A stretch of DNA of 31,381 nt. Source: a virus. Position 1 is the stretch's first letter. Every line of letters starts with the position of its first letter. A model generated the notes under the pieces. It was not told the origin of the DNA. It made no database searches and saw only the letters and a list, made by a program, of their open reading frames with translations. The DNA lies in the IMG/VR virus record IMGVR_UViG_3300044949_001749, positions 1 through 31,381 of that record; one strand, written 5' to 3'. Below are positions 28,806-31,381 of this stretch, piece after piece. The translations under genes and the position numbers were made by a program.

Positions 28806-29507
28806 ATGACCGACAACAGTTTGAACCTATCACAAGTAATTCGTAAACGTATTCAACGCGAAGGCGGCCGATTCTGGGCCGGTGACAACATCAGTCAGTG
28901 GATCACCGACAAAGAAAAAGACTTGCTAGTGGACGAACTCACTGGCAAATTTGAAGGTGTGCTGGACAGTTTGATCATTGATCGACAAACAGATCCTAAT
29001 TCTGTGGGAACAGCTCGACGTTTAGCAAAGATGTATGTGTATGAAATCATGGCAGGCAGGTATGAGGAGAGTCCCAATGCTACGGCATTTCCAAATGACA
29101 CAGACGGGAAATATGAAGGTATGTTGGTTGTGCGAAGCGAGCTTAAGAGCATGTGCTCGCATCATCACCAACCTGTGTCGGGTGTGGCTTACATTGGAAT
29201 CATTGCTGGGCCTAAACTCATTGGACTATCAAAATACACACGTATTGCACAATGGTGTGCTCGACGGGGAACTCTCCAAGAAGAACTATGTATGGATATT
29301 GCAAGAGAAATCGAAGCGGCAACTGGCTCCCGGGACGTTGCGGTTTATATCCAAGCTACCCACGGATGTTGTGAGAACCGTGGTATTATGGCACACTCTA
29401 GCCTCACCCAAACCACAGTTTTACACGGTGCATTCAAAACTGATCCGGGCGTGAAAAAAGAGTTTTTTGACAATATCAAACTGCAACAGGACTTTGCTCC
29501 CCGTTGA
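28806..29507 (+). CDS. folE: GTP cyclohydrolase I
   Basis: A 233-residue protein with the FolE core intact. Zinc ligands are C117 and H120 in SMCSHHHQP and C188 in ATHGCCENRG. Substrate-site motifs are LIGLSKYTRIAQWCARR and ATGSRDVAVYIQATHG. It turns GTP into dihydroneopterin triphosphate, the entry to both folate and 7-deazaguanine synthesis. In phages with DpdA it usually supplies the 7-deazaguanine pathway. Here the dpdA-like and QueD-like genes lie 4-6 kb upstream in the same direction; QueC and QueE are not in the window. It starts 2 bases after the aminotransferase stop. Confidence 0.95.
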   Translation: MTDNSLNLSQVIRKRIQREGGRFWAGDNISQWITDKEKDLLVDELTGKFEGVLDSLIIDRQTDPNSVGTARRLAKMYVYEIMAGRYEESPNATAFPNDTDGKYEGMLVVRSELKSMCSHHHQPVSGVAYIGIIAGPKLIGLSKYTRIAQWCARRGTLQEELCMDIAREIEAATGSRDVAVYIQATHGCCENRGIMAHSSLTQTTVLHGAFKTDPGVKKEFFDNIKLQQDFAPR

Positions 29508-29509
29508 TG

Positions 29510-29538
29510 TTGACTAAAAAATAAACCTAGCTTACAAT
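29510..29538 (+). promoter_or_regulatory. Strong sigma-70 promoter for the lipoprotein gene
   Basis: TTGACT (29510-29515) and TACAAT (29533-29538) each match consensus at 5 of 6 positions, with an ideal 17-base spacer. This is the best host-type promoter in the window. The predicted start site (about 29545) falls on the ATG, so the RNA would be leaderless, and no ribosome site is seen. The -10 box is overlapped by an inverted repeat. Confidence 0.75.
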
Positions 29539-29565
29539 GAGTGCATGAAATACTTTGCACTCATT
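29536..29565 (+). repeat. Perfect 10-bp inverted repeat over promoter and start codon
   Basis: AATGAGTGCA (29536-29545), a 10-base loop, then TGCACTCATT (29556-29565). The left arm covers the end of the -10 box and the expected start site, and the right arm lies in the first codons. As DNA it fits a repressor site that would block polymerase. As RNA from upstream read-through it would hide the start codon in a hairpin. Confidence 0.7.
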
Positions 29566-31381
29566 CTGTTTACTTTAGTATTATCTGGCTGCGGTGGCGG
29601 CGGAGGAAGTAGCGGCTCCCTACTTCTTCGCGATGTTCCGTTTTATACACCAACCGGTATAAATCACTACAGCCCCCTGGTGACGTCGGTTTATGTAACT
29701 CCATCTACAGAAATATTCACAAAAGATCTAAACAACGACAGCGTGGACGAAGTTGTTGTTTCATCTGTGGCTTTTAACAGTCAATACACCACAGGCGGGT
29801 GGAAGGACTCAAAACTTCAAATTTACGGGTTCAATTCAGGTTCGTTTAAAAACGAAACTTCAACATGGATGCCCGGAACAGACAGTCAATATCTTGGCGG
29901 CACCACTGTTAGATTTGGTGATTTCAACGGTGATGGCAAAATTGACGTATTTGCCGCAACATTTTCGGACACAAACATCCATTCATCCATGCCTGTGTTT
30001 ATTAACAATGGCAACAACAGGTTTACAAGAACCAACATAGACTTTGGTAATGTTGGTGCCCATGACAGCATAGTGGTGGATCTTAACCGAGACGGTTATG
30101 CAGACATTGTGGTCACAGACATTGTTAATCAAAAGCCAGCTGTGGCATTTGGATCCAGCACAGGAAACTTCACTGTGTATCGCAGTGATACATTCGGTGG
30201 CGGCGCCGGCATCAGTGTTGCAGACTATTTGGGCAATGGCACACAAACTATAGTGCTGACTGATGCTCCAACAAGCGATAGTGGCAGCAACGACACAAAA
30301 TTATTTTCATGGAGCGTGTCCAACGGAAAATTAGTTTTGACAAAAATTGCAGATCTTCCGCCGGATCGTTTTAGTTTATCCAAGTGGTCCAGTGTTGTTT
30401 CACAATCTACTGTTGAGCCGCATGCAGTCCGTAACATCACTATGGACTTTGACAACGACGGCCGACCTGATGTTGTTGTGTTCAGCACCATGCCAAAAAA
30501 CGGAAACACACATGGTTACAGTGAAGTTCAATTTCTTAAAAACAACGGCGGCGGCAGTTTTACCGATGTCACTGACAGTGTTTTAGTCAACTACAACACC
30601 AATAAAACTACCACTTACAATCCACAACTGATCGATGTCAACAACGACGGGTTGGTTGACATTTTGATTTCAGCAACAGACTATACCGGGCAAGCATCTA
30701 CGTCGGTGCTGTTGGCAACCAAGGAAGGCAAATTTGTAGAGAGCTACACACAGGTTTTCTCAGATTTTGCAAATCAAACCAAGTCAATGAGTGCTAGTGC
30801 TGTGCAAAATCAATCTATTACTATTGTGGCTGGACCCAATGGCAAACGGTATCTAATGACCGGAGTGGAAACAACTGACAGCAGTGGTGTTCCGCAAATT
30901 GCTGTTTATCTCAGTTTGATTGGTTCCACAGGAACAGTGACTGCACCAGCCACAGTGGCAGTTATTCAACAGGCCTGGCCCTGGATGAGCGCAGCCGAAG
31001 CCAACGAAGCTCTAGCAAAAAGTATTGTGAGCTGGGTGGATGGTATGCCGGTATTGGATCTTAAATCGGTCATGAACCCCATTGGATCTTTGACAATTTC
31101 TCTTACAGGACGCACAGGAACACGCATACCAATTGCAGGATCTCTCAGTGTGCCCGGACTTGACAGTGCACTGCTCACTAACATTCAAGCGGTTGATTCT
31201 TTGAATCGTAATTTTTCCGTAAATGTGGCTGGCATGGCTCTCAAGCCACTGGGCATTCCTATTAGGTATAATTTATACACCGCCGATGTTACACAAAATT
31301 GGAGCAGTCGTTTTACCAACATTGAAAATCACAGTCACAATGGCATGGATACCAGTGGCGATGGGCAGTCGGCATATGCAC
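29545..31381 (+). CDS. VCBS/FG-GAP-repeat lipoprotein (3' end outside window)
   Basis: An open frame of at least 612 codons, with no stop before the window end. The N-terminus MKYFALILFTLVLSGCGGGG is a lipoprotein signal with lipobox LSGC (Cys16), so the mature protein should be anchored to a membrane, most likely the outer membrane. Five DxDxDG-like calcium loops of the FG-GAP/VCBS type follow: DLNNDSVDE (61-69), DFNGDGKID (126-134), DLNRDGYAD (179-187), DFDNDGRPD (301-309) and DVNNDGLVD (364-372), as in beta-propellers. Beyond about 430 the sequence is Ser/Thr/Gly-rich and unassigned. It has its own host-type promoter, unlike its neighbours. Possible roles are altering the host surface, blocking superinfection or adhesion. 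A captured host gene is also possible. Confidence 0.85.
   Translation, partial: MKYFALILFTLVLSGCGGGGGSSGSLLLRDVPFYTPTGINHYSPLVTSVYVTPSTEIFTKDLNNDSVDEVVVSSVAFNSQYTTGGWKDSKLQIYGFNSGSFKNETSTWMPGTDSQYLGGTTVRFGDFNGDGKIDVFAATFSDTNIHSSMPVFINNGNNRFTRTNIDFGNVGAHDSIVVDLNRDGYADIVVTDIVNQKPAVAFGSSTGNFTVYRSDTFGGGAGISVADYLGNGTQTIVLTDAPTSDSGSNDTKLFSWSVSNGKLVLTKIADLPPDRFSLSKWSSVVSQSTVEPHAVRNITMDFDNDGRPDVVVFSTMPKNGNTHGYSEVQFLKNNGGGSFTDVTDSVLVNYNTNKTTTYNPQLIDVNNDGLVDILISATDYTGQASTSVLLATKEGKFVESYTQVFSDFANQTKSMSASAVQNQSITIVAGPNGKRYLMTGVETTDSSGVPQIAVYLSLIGSTGTVTAPATVAVIQQAWPWMSAAEANEALAKSIVSWVDGMPVLDLKSVMNPIGSLTISLTGRTGTRIPIAGSLSVPGLDSALLTNIQAVDSLNRNFSVNVAGMALKPLGIPIRYNLYTADVTQNWSSRFTNIENHSHNGMDTSGDGQSAYA

Overview
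The window looks like part of the genome of a large virulent T4-like tailed phage, probably aquatic. Three replication and late-transcription genes support this: a family-B DNA polymerase (gp43 type, 17552-20215), a gp45-type sliding clamp (21223-21948) and a DsbA-type small DNA-binding protein (16630-16887). Every supported gene lies on the + strand. Genes are tightly packed, often with ATGA stop/start overlaps, and no gap without a gene exceeds about 120 bases. I saw no tRNA, rRNA, CRISPR array or insertion sequence. The host cannot be named from the sequence.

Region 1 (1-15074) is a virion-type block. A small ORF and a DAD-motif glycosyltransferase-like gene end at a clear terminator (1248-1271). 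A run of genes follows whose products often start with a short leader such as MRAREFLTE, MRALEFVVE, MRNFINLIE, MRWREIVE or MLSQDLFE. These resemble the capsid-targeting leaders of T4 internal head proteins, which the prohead protease removes after Glu. Three products are long modular chains (1516, 539 and 730 aa) with many internal xxE sites between modules. Their enzyme-like modules are a nucleotidyltransferase, two HExxH metallopeptidases (one behind a Tat-like segment), an amidoligase-like domain, a Nudix hydrolase, a GNAT acetyltransferase and basic or Cys-containing modules. Separate genes here encode a ParB-like protein, a Cys-rich protein and a Dps-like ferritin. I infer a packaged set of internal head proteins, some of them polyproteins.

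Region 2 (15071-21948) holds a three-His-box fatty-acid desaturase, a GIY-YIG/NUMOD3 homing endonuclease placed directly before dsbA, then clpP, the polymerase, a degenerate methyltransferase-like gene and the clamp.

Region 3 (21945-29507) appears to be a modification block. It holds a sulfotransferase whose stop overlaps the start of a TGT/DpdA-like transglycosylase, several small conserved unknowns, a QueD-like T-fold candidate, a GT-B glycosyltransferase, a GalE-type epimerase, a very short DegT-type aminotransferase and GTP cyclohydrolase I. FolE, the QueD-like protein and DpdA fit a 7-deazaguanine DNA modification route. The sulfotransferase and sugar genes raise the possibility of further decoration, or of a separate glycan pathway.

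Region 4 (29510-end) is a moron-like unit. A near-consensus sigma-70 promoter and a perfect 10-bp inverted repeat sit on the start of a VCBS/FG-GAP-repeat lipoprotein gene that runs off the window end.
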